NCBI RefSeq assembly: GCF_024199905.1
Contig: NZ_JANAFB010000002.1
Span: 106,720 to 170,719, forward strand
Length of the DNA stretch: 64,000 bases
Source: Rothia santali
GTDB taxonomy: Bacteria > Actinomycetota > Actinomycetes > Actinomycetales > Micrococcaceae
Reading direction: 5' to 3'
The notes under the pieces were generated by a model, which saw only the letters and a list, made by a program, of their open reading frames with translations, ran no database searches and was not told where the DNA came from. The position numbers and the translations under genes are program-made. This document shows, one piece after another, positions 18,216 through 27,667 of this stretch (positions are counted from its first letter, which is position 1; each line of letters starts with the position of its first letter).

Positions 18216-19042
18216 ATGGAAACCTACGAAACGATCACCGACCGCGGGGACCCCGGCGTGCAGCGCATCGTCGACGTCGCGAAGCCCTCGCGGACGGCCC
18301 CGCGCACCATCCTGGTGGAGGACGAGGAGCCGGTCCTGCAGAGCCTGCGCGCCGGCGTCGAGCTCCTCGAGGTCTACGCCCTGGAGACAGCCCCGGTCCC
18401 GGACGAGGTCGCGCGGCTGTGCCGCGAGAAGGGCGTCCCGGTGCGCCTGCTCGGCACCTCGCTGGCCTCGGAGGTCTTCAAGAGCGAGAAGCGCCCCCGG
18501 CTCTTCGGGATCGCGCGGGCGCCCCGGCCGCTGCGGCCCGGCGGGGTGTACGGGCGGGAGGGCGACGTCGTCGTGCTCGACGGCGTCACGATCGTCGGCA
18601 ACATCGGCGCGATCGTCCGCAGCGCCTACGCCTTCGGCGCGGCCGGCCTGATCCTCGTGGACAGCGGCCTGACCAGCATCGCCGACCGCAGGCTCGTCCG
18701 CGCCAGCCGCGGGTACGTCTTCTCCCTGCCGATCGCGCTCGCGACCCGCGAGCAGGCCAAGAACCTCCTGGCCGGCGGGGGGCGCGGCGTCGTGGCGCTC
18801 GACGGCGAGGGGAGCGCGAGGTCCGGGACGTCTCGGCGGAACCCGCCGACCTGGCCCTGGTGTTCGGCGCCGAGAAGACCGGCCTGTCCGAGGAGATCGC
18901 CTCGACCGTCGGGCGCACCGCCGCGATCCCGATGATCCCGGGCGCGGAGTCGCTCAACGTCTCGGTCGCGGCCGGGATCGCCCTGTACAGCCGGTCCGCC
19001 CGCGCGATCGAGCGCGCCGGCGAGCCGCCCGTCCGCCGGTAG
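18216..19042 (+). CDS. TsnR-type SpoU (TrmH) rRNA 2'-O-methyltransferase, thiopeptide-resistance-like; one frameshift
   Basis: S-adenosylmethionine-dependent RNA ribose methyltransferase. It resembles the thiostrepton-resistance methyltransferases (TsnR), which modify A1067 in the L11-binding part of 23S rRNA. The N-terminal domain has DPGVQRIVDVAKPSR and FGIARAPRP. SPOUT motif 1 is VGNIGAIVRSAYAFGAAG, then SIADRRLVRASRGYVFSLP. Motifs 2 and 3 (LVFGAEKTGLSEE; IPMIPGAESLNVSVAAGIALY) lie in a second frame. One G missing from the run at 18809-18812 explains the break; restored length 275 residues. An AGGA and a TAGGAT lie just before the ATG. Activity on A1067 is inferred from resemblance only. 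Confidence 0.82.
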
Positions 19043-19118
19043 GCTGGGGACGGCGTCGGGCCCCGCCGCGCGCGGAGCCCGACCCGCCGCAGCCACCTTC
19101 CACCTGCCAAGGAGAGCC

Positions 19119-19577
19119 ATGACAGCATCCCAGAGCGTCGCGGAGGACCTGGCCGGGCGCCTGTACGAGGGCGCCCCGGTCTACGTCGTCTCCCGCGAGA
19201 AGATCCGCGAGTTCGCCCGCGCCGTCAAGGCCCAGGCGCCCGCGCACCACGACGTCGACGCCGCCCGCGCGCTCGGCCACGCGGACCTGGTCGCCCCGCC
19301 CACCTTCGCGATCGTCGTCGCGCAGGCCGCCGACGCGGAGCTGATCCAGGACCCCACGGCCGGGATCGACTTCTCGCGCGTGGTCCACGCGGACCAGCGC
19401 TTCACCCACCACCGCCCCATCGTGGCCGGCGACGAGCTCACCGCCGTCGTCCACGTTGACGCCGTCCGCGCCCTGGGCGCCGGCGCCATGATCACCACCC
19501 GCGAGGAGATCGCGGACGCCGCCGGGGAGCCCGTCGCCACCGCCGTGTCGTCCCTGCTCGTGCGGGGGGAGGAGTAG
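19119..19577 (+). CDS. FAS1-type/MaoC N-terminal dehydratase subunit (HadA-like)
   Basis: 152-residue hot-dog-fold protein of the MaoC_dehydrat_N family, start ATG with AAGGAGAG. Segments typical of HadA-type subunits: VSREKIREFARAVKAQAPAHHD, LVAPPTFAIVVAQ and VHADQRFTHHRPIVAGDEL. It lacks the catalytic Asp-His pair of its partner and probably supplies the substrate pocket. It sits 2 bases before the next gene, the HadB-like catalytic subunit. The pair occupies the conserved actinobacterial place between tRNA-Met and murB. The substrate, probably a 3-hydroxyacyl-ACP/CoA, is inferred. Confidence 0.85.
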   Translation: MTASQSVAEDLAGRLYEGAPVYVVSREKIREFARAVKAQAPAHHDVDAARALGHADLVAPPTFAIVVAQAADAELIQDPTAGIDFSRVVHADQRFTHHRPIVAGDELTAVVHVDAVRALGAGAMITTREEIADAAGEPVATAVSSLLVRGEE

Positions 19578-19579
19578 CC

Positions 19580-20038
19580 ATGACCGTGACCTTCGCAGAG
19601 CTCGAGAAGGGCCAGGGCATCGGCACCCGCCGCATCGAGGTGACCCGGGCCGACCTGGTGCGCTACGCCGGCGCCAGCGGGGACTTCAACCCCATCCACT
19701 GGAACGAGCGGTTCGCCCGCGCCGTCGGACTGCCGGGCGTCATCGCTCACGGCATGTTCACGATGGGCGCGGCGGTCCAGCTCGTGACCGACTGGATCGG
19801 GGACCCCGGCGCGATCCTGGACTACCAGACGCGCTTCACCAAGCCCGTGCCCGTCCCGGACGCGCAGGACGACGCCGCCCCGGACACCGGCGGCACCGCG
19901 ATCACGGTCACCGGCACGATCGGGGCCCTCGACGCCGAGGCGTCCACGGTGCGCGTGGACCTGGCCGTCACCGCCCCCGACGAGTCCGGCAAGGACCAGA
20001 AGGTGCTCGTCAAGGCCCAGGCGGTGGTGCGGATCTGA
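19580..20038 (+). CDS. MaoC-type (R)-hydratase/dehydratase subunit (HadB-like)
   Basis: 152-residue hot-dog enzyme with the hydratase-2 motif: catalytic Asp and His in YAGASGDFNPIHWNE and the following GVIAHGMFTMGAAV. It is expected to dehydrate (3R)-hydroxyacyl thioesters as a heterodimer with the preceding HadA-like subunit. Start ATG 19580 is 2 bases after the previous stop (TAGCCATG) with GGAGGAG just upstream. In mycobacteria the corresponding genes act in mycolic-acid elongation; in a presumably mycolate-free organism the role is more likely general fatty-acid metabolism. Confidence 0.88.
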   Translation: MTVTFAELEKGQGIGTRRIEVTRADLVRYAGASGDFNPIHWNERFARAVGLPGVIAHGMFTMGAAVQLVTDWIGDPGAILDYQTRFTKPVPVPDAQDDAAPDTGGTAITVTGTIGALDAEASTVRVDLAVTAPDESGKDQKVLVKAQAVVRI

Positions 20039-20127
20039 GGGATCTGCGGAAGAATGTGAGCATCGGCCCTCACCCCTGAGGGACCCACCGCGGCGCAGGG
20101 CGCTGCCTCGCGGAGACCGAGACGACG

Positions 20128-20191
20128 CGACGACGTGCCGATCTCCAGCGCGACCCCGGCCGGCGGGGTCCGGGAGGTCGGCACGTCGTCG
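20128..20191. terminator. Long nested hairpin after hadB
   Basis: Outer stem of 19 bp (20128-20146 with 20173-20191, one G-U) enclosing a second GC hairpin (GACCCC...GGGGTC). No T run. A terminator for hadAB or a structured RNA. Confidence 0.6.
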
Positions 20192-20256
20192 TGAGGGGCC
20201 CCGGCGGCCCCGCCCACTCGCACCCCGCACCCGCCGCCGAGCCGAAACGAGACCCC

Positions 20257-21531
20257 ATGAAGACCTCGCGCATCTCCGACCGCGCCTGGCTGCTCGCCGT
20301 CCTGGGCATCTACCTGGCCAGCGGCCTGTCCATCTCCGCGTGGCTGGTCCGGGTGCCGGCCATCGCGGGGGAGCTGGGGCTCTCCGCCGGCCCGCTCGGC
20401 CTGCTGCTGCTGGCCCAGACGGTCGGCGCGTTCCTCTCCGTCTCCGCCTCCGGGCCGGTGGTCATGCGGCTCGGCGCGCAGCGGACGATCTGGGTGACCT
20501 TCGCGTTCATGATGGCGGGCGGCTTCGGCCTCGCCGCCGGGGTCACGCTGCTGCACTCGGTGGTGGTCTCAGGTGTCGGGCTGGGCCTGTTCGGCCTGGG
20601 CCAGGCCACCTACTCCGTGGCGGCCAACGTCCAGGGCGCCGGCGTCGAGCGGGCCCTGGGGAAGCAGCGCATGCCGCTGATGCACGGCTGCTTCTCGGTG
20701 GGGACCGTGCTGGGCTCGGTGGTGGGCACGGTCATGACCGCGCTCGGCGTCTCGGTGTTCGCCCACATGGCCGGGGTGTACGTCGTCGTCATCGCGCTGG
20801 TCGTGGTGTCCATGCGGTTCACCCGGCACGAGGGCGGGGACGTCCGGACCACCACCACCGGCCTGCTGGCCATCGTGGACCAGGGCGGCGGGCCGTACTC
20901 GGTGCGCCACGCCTGGCGGGAGCGGCGGACCGTGCTCATCGGCCTCTTCGTGCTGGGCATGGCGCTCGCCGAGGGCGCCGCGAACGACTGGGTCGCCCTG
21001 GCCCTGACCGACGGCTACGACGCTCCCGCCTCGGTGGGCGCCATCGGCTACGGGCTGTTCGTCACGGCCATGACCACGGGCCGGTTGCTGGGCACCGGGG
21101 TGCTGAACGCCTACGGGCGGGTCGCGGTCATGCGCGTCGCCTGCTCGCTGGCCATCGTGGGGCTCGCGGTGTTCGTGCTCTCGCCGTGGCTGTGGCTCGG
21201 CCTGATCGCGGTCTTCGTCTGGGGCGTGGGCGCGGCGCTGGGCTTCCCGGTCGGGATGTCGGCCGCCGCGGACGATCCCGTGCGCGCCTCCGCGCGCGTC
21301 TCGGTGGTCTCGACCATCGGCTACGGCGCGTTCCTCGGCGGGCCGCCGCTGCTGGGGCTGCTCGGGGAGGCGCTGGGGGTCCGGAACGGCCTGGCGGTGG
21401 TCCTGGTGCTGGTGGTCTCGTCGCTGTTCCTCGTGCCGCAGCTGGCCGCGCCGAAGCGCCGGCCGCGCTCCGCGGAGCGGGACGGCGGCGAGCCGAACCT
21501 GCGGGGGCCGCTGCCCGGCGAAGAGGTCTGA
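20257..21531 (+). CDS. MFS transporter (YbjJ/12-helix type)
   Basis: Inner-membrane permease of 424 residues with about 12 hydrophobic helices. I take ATG 20257 (MKTSRISDRAWLLAVLGIYL), because earlier codons lie in the hairpin region. Conserved polar spots include ISAWLVRVPAIAGELGLS after helix 1, LMHGCFSVGTVLGSVVGT in helix 5 and GAANDWVALALTDGY at the start of the second half, a pattern seen in YbjJ-like MFS proteins. The substrate cannot be predicted. It lies between hadAB and murB on the same strand, about 75 bases ahead of murB, but murB has its own promoter. Confidence 0.85.
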   Translation: MKTSRISDRAWLLAVLGIYLASGLSISAWLVRVPAIAGELGLSAGPLGLLLLAQTVGAFLSVSASGPVVMRLGAQRTIWVTFAFMMAGGFGLAAGVTLLHSVVVSGVGLGLFGLGQATYSVAANVQGAGVERALGKQRMPLMHGCFSVGTVLGSVVGTVMTALGVSVFAHMAGVYVVVIALVVVSMRFTRHEGGDVRTTTTGLLAIVDQGGGPYSVRHAWRERRTVLIGLFVLGMALAEGAANDWVALALTDGYDAPASVGAIGYGLFVTAMTTGRLLGTGVLNAYGRVAVMRVACSLAIVGLAVFVLSPWLWLGLIAVFVWGVGAALGFPVGMSAAADDPVRASARVSVVSTIGYGAFLGGPPLLGLLGEALGVRNGLAVVLVLVVSSLFLVPQLAAPKRRPRSAERDGGEPNLRGPLPGEEV

Positions 21532-21592
21532 ACCGGCCCCGCCGCCCCGCGCGGGCGCCTGAGCCGCGTGGAGAGGCCCCCGCGCGCTCCCG

Positions 21593-21598
21593 TACACT
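21593..21598 (+). promoter_or_regulatory. -10 element of a leaderless murB promoter
   Basis: TACACT followed by 7 bases and the GTG start at 21606. No Shine-Dalgarno. A weak TGGAGA lies 18 bases upstream. Confidence 0.5.
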
Positions 21599-21605
21599 GG
21601 ATGCC

Positions 21606-22697
21606 GTGACTGAGACCCTTCTGAGCGACCTGACCACCCTCGGCGTGGGCGGCCCCGCCGCCTCCTACGTGGCCGCGGAGAGCTCCGACGCCGTCGTGGA
21701 CGCCGTCGCCCGCGCCGACGCCGCGGGCGAGCCCCTCCTCGTGCTGGGCGGCGGCTCCAACCTCCTGATCGGCGACGAGGGCTTCGCCGGGACCGTGGTG
21801 CACGTGCTCTCGCGCGGCGTCGAGGTCGCCGACCGCCCCGGCGGGCGGGAGGCCCTGATGCGGGTCGCGGCCGGCGAGCCGTGGGACGAGCTGGTGGCGC
21901 GCGCCGTCGAGTCGGGCCTCTCCGGCTTGGAGACCCTCTCCGGCATCCCGGGGACCACGGGTGCGACGCCGGTCCAGAACGTCGGCGCGTACGGCACCGA
22001 GGTCTCCCAGCTGCTGACCCGCGTCATCGCCTTCGACCGCCGCGAGGGGCGCCGGGTCGAGCTCGGGCGCGAGGACCTCGAGTTCTCCTACCGGGACTCG
22101 CTCCTGAAGCGGGAGTCCCTGGGCTCCTCCCCGCGCTTCGTCGTGCTCGAGGTCGAGTTCGCGCTGGCCCGCCGGGCCGACTCCGCCCCCGTGCGCTACG
22201 CCGAGCTGGCCCGCACCCTGGGCGTCGAGGTGGGCGAGCGGGCCCCGGCCGCCGAGGTGCGCCGCGCGGTGCTCGGGCTCCGGGCGGGCAAGGGGATGGT
22301 CCTGGACCCGGGCGACCGGGACACCTTCAGCACCGGCTCCTTCTTCACCAACCCGATCATCCCGGCCGAGGAGGCCGGCTCCGTGCCCGAGGACGCCCCG
22401 CGCTACCCGGTGCTGGACCCGACGGGCGAGGTGGACGCCTCGAAGATCAAGCTCTCGGCGGCGTGGCTGATCCAGCACGCCGGCTTCACCAAGGGCTTCG
22501 GCCTCGGGGGCGAGTCGAGCCGGATCGCGGGCGGGCGGTCCTCGCTGTCGACCAAGCACACCCTGGCGGTGACCAACCGCGGGGGAGCGAGTGCGGGGGA
22601 CGTGCTCGCAATCGCCCGCACCGTGCGCGACGGCGTGCAGGAGGCCTTCGGCGTGCGCCTCGAGGCCGAGCCCGTGCTGCTGGGCACGGAGCTCTAG
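21606..22697 (+). CDS. murB: UDP-N-acetylmuramate dehydrogenase
   Basis: Flavoenzyme that reduces UDP-GlcNAc-enolpyruvate with NADPH to UDP-MurNAc in peptidoglycan synthesis. 363 residues, starting at GTG 21606. The FAD domain shows LLVLGGGSNLLIGDEGF and GIPGTTGATPVQNVGAYGTEV; the tyrosine of the type I enzyme is in FSYRDSLLK; the proton-donating serine is in STGSFFTNP; and the C-terminal catalytic glutamate is in RLEAEPVLLG. The extra ~15 residues around PRFVVLEVEFALARRAD are typical of actinobacterial MurB. The place after hadAB is conserved in actinobacteria. Confidence 0.97.
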   Translation: MTETLLSDLTTLGVGGPAASYVAAESSDAVVDAVARADAAGEPLLVLGGGSNLLIGDEGFAGTVVHVLSRGVEVADRPGGREALMRVAAGEPWDELVARAVESGLSGLETLSGIPGTTGATPVQNVGAYGTEVSQLLTRVIAFDRREGRRVELGREDLEFSYRDSLLKRESLGSSPRFVVLEVEFALARRADSAPVRYAELARTLGVEVGERAPAAEVRRAVLGLRAGKGMVLDPGDRDTFSTGSFFTNPIIPAEEAGSVPEDAPRYPVLDPTGEVDASKIKLSAAWLIQHAGFTKGFGLGGESSRIAGGRSSLSTKHTLAVTNRGGASAGDVLAIARTVRDGVQEAFGVRLEAEPVLLGTEL

Positions 22698-22797
22698 CTG
22701 GCAATTCCCTGCGGGTCCCGCCCGCGCGTGGGGCAGGCCATATACGCGCCGTCCGTCGGCCCGTAGAATGGCAGGACACGTGACGCCGCGAGGGCAG

Positions 22798-23146
22798 ATG
22801 GAGGTGCCGGTGGGCCTACAGGCCGAGATCGAAGAGGGCCAGCGCGAGGGGCGGCTGCACCGCCTCCTGGGCCGGTTCAAGGCGTTCACCCACCGTCATC
22901 CCGTCCTGCGCGTGATCCACAAGGTCCTCGTGACGCTCGTCGGGGGCGTGATCGTGCTGGCCGGCGTCGTCATGCTGGTGACGCCGGGGCCGGGCTGGCT
23001 CGCGATCTTCCTCGGGCTGGGCGTCCTGGCCACCGAGTATCCGCTGGTCCACCGCTTCAACCAGTGGGCCAAGGGCCGGGTGCTCGCGGTGTGGCACGCC
23101 TACCGGCGCCGGCGGCAGGGGCGCCGGGAGCGCAAGGCGTGCCTGA
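22798..23146 (+). CDS. PGPGW-motif small membrane protein (TIGR02611-like); 3' end uncertain
   Basis: Small two-helix membrane protein of unknown function. Helix 1 is HKVLVTLVGGVIVLAGVVMLV, followed by the diagnostic TPGPGWLAIFLGLGVLATEYP and a basic tail (AYRRRRQGRRERKA). Start ATG 22798 has GAGGGC upstream; GTG 22780 and ATG 22768 are in-frame alternatives, and TAGAAT (22764-22769) is a likely -10. The literal reading frame stays open to 25008, running antisense through two real genes, which is not credible. A TGA at 23144-23146, one frame away, falls where family members end, so I suspect a lost or gained base in the G-rich tail. Confidence 0.65.
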
Positions 23147-23448
23147 GGGCCGAGCGCGCGGGGGCCCGCATCGCCCGGCGCCAGCACCACGACCTCCTCA
23201 AGGCGCGCTTCCACAGCAGGCACAGCTGCGCCCCGCACCGCCCCCGCGGCAGGGTCCTGGTCCTGCCCCGCAGCGCGTGCGTCGCCGGGGCCGGGCGGCT
23301 GGCGCGCGTAGGCCGACGGCTGGGCTGTCGCGGTGCGGCGGCAGCCCGTCCGGAGCGCGGCGGGGAACCCTGCAGAGGCCGGCGGGCAGCCCTTCCAGAG
23401 GCCGGTGGCCGGCCCACTCCGGGGCGCCAGCCGTCGCCCCGTCCCGGG

Positions 23449-23874
23449 TCATCCCGGGGCGTCCTCCTCGAGCACGCGGTCCAGCAGGGATCGGCCCTCC
23501 CGGGCGGTCAGGCCCAGCCCGCGCAGCGTCTTCAGGTACTCGCGGGTCAGCGCCAGGGCCCGCTCCTCGGCGTCGGAGGCGGCGCGCACGAAGCTTCCGG
23601 AGCGGCCCCGCGTCTCGATCACGCCGGCCGCCTCGAGCTCCCGGTAGGCCTTCGCCACCGTGTTGGGCGCCAGGTCCAGCCAGATGGCCAGGCGGCGCAC
23701 CGGCGGGAGCCGGGTGCCGGGGGCGAGCGTCCCCCGCCCCCTGGCCTCGATGACCCGGCGCCGCAGCTGCGAGTACGGCGGGACGTCGGAGCGCGGGTCG
23801 ACGGCGAAGAACCCCCGCACCGCTCCCTCCTCCGTGAGGTCGACGGGAAGCGGCCGGGGGCTCTGCTCGGTCAT
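23449..23874 (-). CDS. GntR-family regulator, YtrA-like short form
   Basis: 141-residue repressor: a winged helix (PYSQLRRRVIEARGRGTLAPGTRLPPVRRLA...LAPNTVAKAYRELEAAGVIETRGRSGSFV) plus a short helical tail without a large effector domain, as in the YtrA subfamily. Such regulators usually precede an ABC exporter. Here none follows, and the gene instead trails asd by 9 bases, so it is probably co-transcribed with asd. The first ~25 residues are an unusual acidic lead-in. The target is unknown. Confidence 0.85.
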   Translation of the reverse strand: MTEQSPRPLPVDLTEEGAVRGFFAVDPRSDVPPYSQLRRRVIEARGRGTLAPGTRLPPVRRLAIWLDLAPNTVAKAYRELEAAGVIETRGRSGSFVRAASDAEERALALTREYLKTLRGLGLTAREGRSLLDRVLEEDAPG

Positions 23875-23883
23875 CGGGGGCCC

Positions 23884-25023
23884 CTAGAGCGTCCCGGTCG
23901 CAATCTTGAGCATGCGGCGCACCGGCTCGGCGGCGCCCCACAGCAGCTGGTCGCCGACGGTGAAGGCCGAGATGTACTCGGGCCCCATGGCGAGCTTGCG
24001 GATGCGCCCCACCGGGATCTGCAGGCTTCCCGACGACGCCACCGGCGTCAGCCCCCGGGCGGTGGCCTCCTTGGTGTTGGGCACCACGGTGGCCCACTCG
24101 TTGTCCTCGTCGATGATCCGCTCGATCTCCTCGACCGGCAGGTCCTCGGTGAGCTTCAGCGTCAGCGCCTGGGCGTGCGAGCGCATGGTCGCGATGCGCA
24201 CGCACAGGCCGTCCATGATCACACGATCGGCGCCCTCGAGGCCCAGGATCTTGTTGGTCTCCGCGTCGGCCTTCCACTCCTCGCGGGACTGGCCGTTGCC
24301 GAGGTCGGAGTCGATCCAGGGGATCAGCGAGCCGGCCAGGGGCACCTCGAACTGCGCGGTGTCCAGGTCCCCGGAGCGCTGGAGCTCCAGGACCTTGCGG
24401 TCGATCTCCAGGATCGCGGAGGCGGGGTCCTGCAGCTCGGTGGAGACGCCGCCGGAGATGTCGCGGAAGCCCTTGAGGACCTCGCGCATGTGCCGGGCGC
24501 CGCCGCCGGAGGCCGCCTGATAGGTCATGGCCGTGCCCCATTCGACCAGGCCGCGGCGGAACAGGCCGCCCAGGCCCATCAGCAGGCAGGAGACGGTGCA
24601 GTTGCCGCCCACGAAGTCCTTGACGCCCGCCTCGAGGCCGCGGTCGATGACGTCGCGGTTGACCGGGTCGAGGACGATCAGGGCGTCGTCGTTCTGGCGG
24701 AGGGTGGAGGCGGCGTCGATCCAGAGGCCGTCCCAGCCCCGGCGGCGCAGCTCGGGGTGCACCGCCTGGGTGTAGTCGCCGCCCTGGGTGGTGACGATGA
24801 TGGGCAGCTCGCAGAGCGCGTCGAGGTCGTGGGCGTCCTTCAGCGTGCCGCCCGCCTCGACGCCCGCGAAGGTCGGGGCCTCGCCGCCGGCGTTGGAGGT
24901 CGAGAAGAACACGGGGGTGATCCCCGAGAAGTCGCCCTCGTCCTCGAGGCGCTTCATGAGCACGGAGCCCACCATGCCGCGCCAACCGACAAAACCCACT
25001 GCATCTGAACGGCTGAAAGTCAT
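23884..25023 (-). CDS. asd: Aspartate-semialdehyde dehydrogenase (proteobacterial-type Asd)
   Basis: NADP-dependent conversion of aspartyl phosphate to aspartate semialdehyde, feeding lysine, diaminopimelate, threonine and methionine. 379 residues. N-terminal Rossmann motif [17 protein letters not shown]; catalytic cysteine in [13 protein letters not shown] (about C140). The E. coli-length enzyme with FFSTSNAGG is of the Gram-negative type rather than the shorter common actinobacterial form. The start at 25023 is fixed by [20 protein letters not shown] ends 7 bases before the ATG, and no ribosome site is seen, so the gene is probably leaderless. Confidence 0.95.
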   Translation of the reverse strand: MTFSRSDAVGFVGWRGMVGSVLMKRLEDEGDFSGITPVFFSTSNAGGEAPTFAGVEAGGTLKDAHDLDALCELPIIVTTQGGDYTQAVHPELRRRGWDGLWIDAASTLRQNDDALIVLDPVNRDVIDRGLEAGVKDFVGGNCTVSCLLMGLGGLFRRGLVEWGTAMTYQAASGGGARHMREVLKGFRDISGGVSTELQDPASAILEIDRKVLELQRSGDLDTAQFEVPLAGSLIPWIDSDLGNGQSREEWKADAETNKILGLEGADRVIMDGLCVRIATMRSHAQALTLKLTEDLPVEEIERIIDEDNEWATVVPNTKEATARGLTPVASSGSLQIPVGRIRKLAMGPEYISAFTVGDQLLWGAAEPVRRMLKIATGTL

Positions 25024-25030
25024 ACGCGTC

Positions 25031-25036
25031 AGTCTA
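25031..25036 (-). promoter_or_regulatory. -10 element of leaderless asd promoter
   Basis: TAGACT on the minus strand, 7 bases upstream of the asd ATG. No good -35 was seen. Confidence 0.45.
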
Positions 25037-25103
25037 CCGGGCGCGAAGCGGACGGCCGAGTCCGTTGCCGGCGGCCGGGCCCGGGGCCGGCGCCGCGCGG
25101 GTC

Positions 25104-25807
25104 TCAGCGGCCCCGGCGGACGTCCAGGAAGCGGTAGGGGACGGGGTGCGGCGTCAGGGCGCCGTCGTCGCCGGCGAGGCGCGCCCGCTCGTCCACGCCG
25201 GAGCCCACCGGGCGCGCTGACCACTCCTCGCCCAGGGCGGGCGCCCTCCGGTCGCCGGGCACGGCGGCGTCGAGCCGGGTGAGCAGCACGCGGGAGAGCC
25301 GGCCGCCGCGCACCGCGGGGAGGCCGACGGCGTCGAGCACCCTCTCGTACAGACTCGCCCCGCCGATGATCCAGATCCGCTCGGTTCCGCCGGGCGAGCG
25401 GGCCGCCAGCTCCAGGGCGGCGTCGAGCGACCGGAACCACCACGCGCCCCCGCGCTCCTCGCCCTCCTCCGGGGCGCCGCGGCTGAGCACGATGTTGGTC
25501 CGGTGGGGGAGCGGGCGGAACCGCTCGGGGAAGGACTCCCACGTCGCGCGGCCCATGACGACCGGGAAGCCCGTGGTCTCGCGCTTGAACAGCGCCATGT
25601 CCTCGGGGACGTGCCACGGCATCGTCCCCTCGGAGCCGATGACGCGGTCCCGGGCCTCGGCCCAGATGGCCGCTAGCTCGGGACCGCGGTCACCGGGGTC
25701 GCTGGAGGCCGCGCCCGCGGTGCCCCCGTGGGGGCCGACGCCGCCGCTCCGCTCGTCCCGGTCGGCGCCGATAGCGGTCCCGGCCGTCTCCTCGTCCCGT
25801 GCGCCGC

Positions 25808-25811
<4 letters not shown>
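25104..25811 (-). CDS. folA: Dihydrofolate reductase with N-terminal extension
   Basis: Reduces dihydrofolate to tetrahydrofolate with NADPH. 235 residues, longer than the usual ~160. The first ~47 residues are a charged Gly/Asp-rich extension. The enzyme core starts at [31 protein letters not shown] (the MPWHVPEDM loop and catalytic Asp/Glu region) and continues with [19 protein letters not shown] and [17 protein letters not shown] 25811 overlaps the thyA stop by 4 bases (ATGA), so translation is coupled. A truer start may lie inside the extension. Confidence 0.94.
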
Positions 25812-26621
<810 letters not shown>

Positions 26622-26632
<11 letters not shown>

Positions 26633-27566
26633 AGGGCTTGACCTGTTCTATCGAGATGACGCGGTCCCGGTGCTTGAGACTCACGTTCAGGACGATCATC
26701 TCACCGGGGCTGAGGTACGGGTCCTTCGAGGGCAGCTGGGCGCGCAGCTGCTTGGGGCAGTGCCGCCCTAGGGCCTCCAGGACCGTGGGCAGGACGGGGC
26801 GGTGGGTGCACAGCACCACCGAGTGGCTCGAGTCGAAGAGCGAGTGGACGAGCCGGGCGACCTTCTCCGGCTTCCGGCCGTGCGCGGCCTCCGTGAGCCG
26901 GTTCTTCTCCTTGACCGGCACGGAGTACTTCTGGGCGTAGCCGGCCACGGTCTGCATGCACCGGATCCACGGGCTGGAGATGACGCGGGCGGGCCGCCAG
27001 CACGCGAGCAGCCGACCCACGGCGACCGCCTGCCGCTTGCCGGTCGCGGCGAGGGGACGCTCGCCCTCGGCGCGGGACCACGAGGAGCGCGGCTTGGCCT
27101 TGGCGTGGCGCACCACGATGATCTGCCGGGTGCGCAGGTCCTTGGCCTCCCGCAGCTCGAGCAGGCGATCCAGCGGCGCCGCGTCCGTGGGATTGGTGAG
27201 CAGGGCCCGGGCGCGAGAGGGCTTGACCCACTCCAGGCGGTCCACCTCGCCGCCGTCGGGTTCGGCCTCCGCGAGGGGGTCCACGTGGGCGGCCCAGTAA
27301 TAGACGTCCTTGCGCCGCCGCGAGATCGAGTAGGTGGTCGTGGCCAGGGGCGGGCCGAGCGTCACGCGGAGCCCCACCTCCTCCTGGAGCTCGCGCACGG
27401 CCGTCTCCGGGACCGACTCGCCGCGATCCTGCTTGCCCTTGGGCCAGGACCAGTCGTCGTACTTGGGGCGGTGGATGATCAGCACCTCGATCCCGCCGTC
27501 GCGTTCGCGCCAGCAGATCGCGCCGGCGGCCACGATGGGCGGCCGGGCGTCCTGAGAGTGAGACAT
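26622..27566 (-). CDS. mutT1: MutT1-like Nudix hydrolase fused to histidine phosphatase
   Basis: Nucleotide-pool or polyphosphate-linked hydrolase. 314 residues: an N-terminal Nudix domain with box [18 protein letters not shown] preceded by PKGK, then from about residue 155 a histidine-phosphatase (SixA/RHG-like) domain with IIVVRHAKA and [10 protein letters not shown]. The same two-domain layout is known for mycobacterial MutT1, which cleans 8-oxo-dGTP and diadenosine polyphosphates. The start is [10 protein letters not shown] at 27566. It follows the mshD-ppk gene by about 100 bases and overlaps thyA. Confidence 0.92.
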
Positions 27567-27667
27567 GGGCGTGGGATCCTTCGACGCAGGAGGAGCGGGG
27601 ACGGGAGCGGGGAAGAGGCGGCGCACGCGCACCGGCGCCCGGGTCGGGGCGGCGGGGCGCGGACGGA

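Noticed and set aside
19119..20038. Possible mycolic-acid HadABC system
   Set aside because: There is no hadC and no other mycolate gene in the window, and the same two genes occur in mycolate-free actinobacteria; a general dehydratase is the safer call.
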